DNA of 5,934 bases, taken from contig JACDEA010000155.1 of assembly GCA_013816725.1 (NCBI GenBank), positions 1 to 5,934 of the forward strand. Reading direction: 5' to 3'. Shown piece by piece: positions 5,774-5,934 of this stretch. The DNA is from Actinomycetota bacterium (GTDB lineage: Bacteria; Actinomycetota; Acidimicrobiia; Acidimicrobiales; JACDEA01). How positions within the stretch are numbered: the stretch's first letter is position 1; each line of letters starts with the position of its first letter. A program made the position numbers and the translations under genes. The notes beneath the pieces are model-generated. The model made no database searches and was not told the origin of the DNA. It worked only from the letters and a program-made list of their open reading frames with translations.

Positions 5774-5787
5774 ATACTGCATATGAT
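5772..5787 (+). promoter_or_regulatory. TCATA-ctgca-TATGA inverted repeat with TATGAT box upstream of the lipoprotein gene
   Basis: TCATA (5772-5776) and TATGA (5782-5786) form a perfect inverted repeat with a 5-bp spacer. The right arm overlaps TATGAT (5782-5787), which matches a TATAAT -10 box at five of six positions and is AT-rich in a GC-rich setting. No good -35 element lies 16-18 bp upstream, which is common in actinobacterial promoters. A transcript starting near 5794 would have a leader of about 57 nt. Confidence 0.35.
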
Positions 5788-5854
5788 GCCCCGTCAGATT
5801 TCCGACACCGGCTGGGGGCCGTCCTTGGACACACGTTTCGACGGCGCGCCATGA
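5783..5854 (+). other. Possible 23-codon leader ORF before the lipoprotein gene
   Basis: An ORF begins with two ATG codons (MMPRQISDTGWGPS...), runs 23 codons in a different frame from the lipoprotein, and ends at a TGA (5852-5854) that overlaps the lipoprotein ATG as ATGA. That arrangement permits translational coupling. There is no clear ribosome site, and if TATGAT at 5782 is a real -10 box the ORF start would not be transcribed from it, so the two readings exclude each other. A chance ORF is likely. Confidence 0.2.
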
Positions 5855-5934
5855 AGCGACACGCAACGGCCGTCGCACTGGCGCTGGCCATGGTGCTCAC
5901 GGCCTGCGGCGCCCGCCTCGACCCGAAGCTACGC
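5851..5934 (+). CDS. Lipoprotein, N-terminal fragment (3' truncated by window)
   Basis: The first 28 codons are present. The predicted N-terminus is a type II signal peptide: basic n-region (Lys2, Arg3, His4), hydrophobic core (about 5-15) and lipobox LTAC with Cys19 as the lipidated residue, followed by GARLDPKLR. The mature protein should be anchored to the outer face of the cytoplasmic membrane. Many such genes in this kind of organism encode ABC-transporter substrate-binding proteins, but nothing of the mature domain is visible, so the function is open. There is no strong ribosome site before the ATG and no upstream in-frame ATG in the gap. It is separated from the hydrolase by 107 bp with hairpins, so it probably belongs to a separate transcript. 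Confidence 0.75.
   Translation, partial: MKRHATAVALALAMVLTACGARLDPKLR

Overview
The window is strongly GC-rich, with G or C at most third codon positions. Together with the gene content (a circularly permuted ATP-grasp/alpha-E/transglutaminase cluster, an Rv3013-like ACT protein, a monoacylglycerol-lipase-like hydrolase and a lipoprotein) this suggests a high-GC actinobacterium. An Acidimicrobiia-like lineage is possible but cannot be fixed from sequence alone. I see no rRNA, tRNA, CRISPR array, insertion sequence or phage gene.

Left edge (1-178): the last 46 codons of an acyl-CoA synthetase (ANL superfamily) on the + strand. A 32-codon + strand ORF starts at its stop codon (ATGA overlap). 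Its first eight residues look like the start of a short-chain dehydrogenase, then the resemblance stops, so it may be the stub of a lost gene.

Centre (179-3551, - strand): a tight three-gene operon, read right to left: circularly permuted ATP-grasp protein (GTG start at 3551), alpha-E protein (7-bp overlap) and transglutaminase-like cysteine protease (ATGA overlap). Comparative genomics has linked these families in a predicted peptide- or amide-ligating system with its own peptidase; the substrate is unknown. The ATP-grasp protein ends in an unusual run of eight glutamines next to the alpha-E start codon.

Divergent intergenic region (3552-3699): 148 bp packed with short repeats. There are two pairs of direct repeats, each with an 11-bp period, plus inverted repeats. 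It probably holds the promoters and operators of both the - strand operon and the + strand genes.

Right half (3700-5743, + strand): three closely spaced genes, probably one transcript: an ACT-domain protein, a VOC-superfamily metalloprotein with a complete predicted metal triad, and an alpha/beta hydrolase of the monoacylglycerol lipase type. GC-rich alternative hairpins follow. A 107-bp gap (5744-5850) contains a small inverted repeat, a TATGAT box and a possible 23-codon ORF. The window ends 28 codons into a lipoprotein gene.
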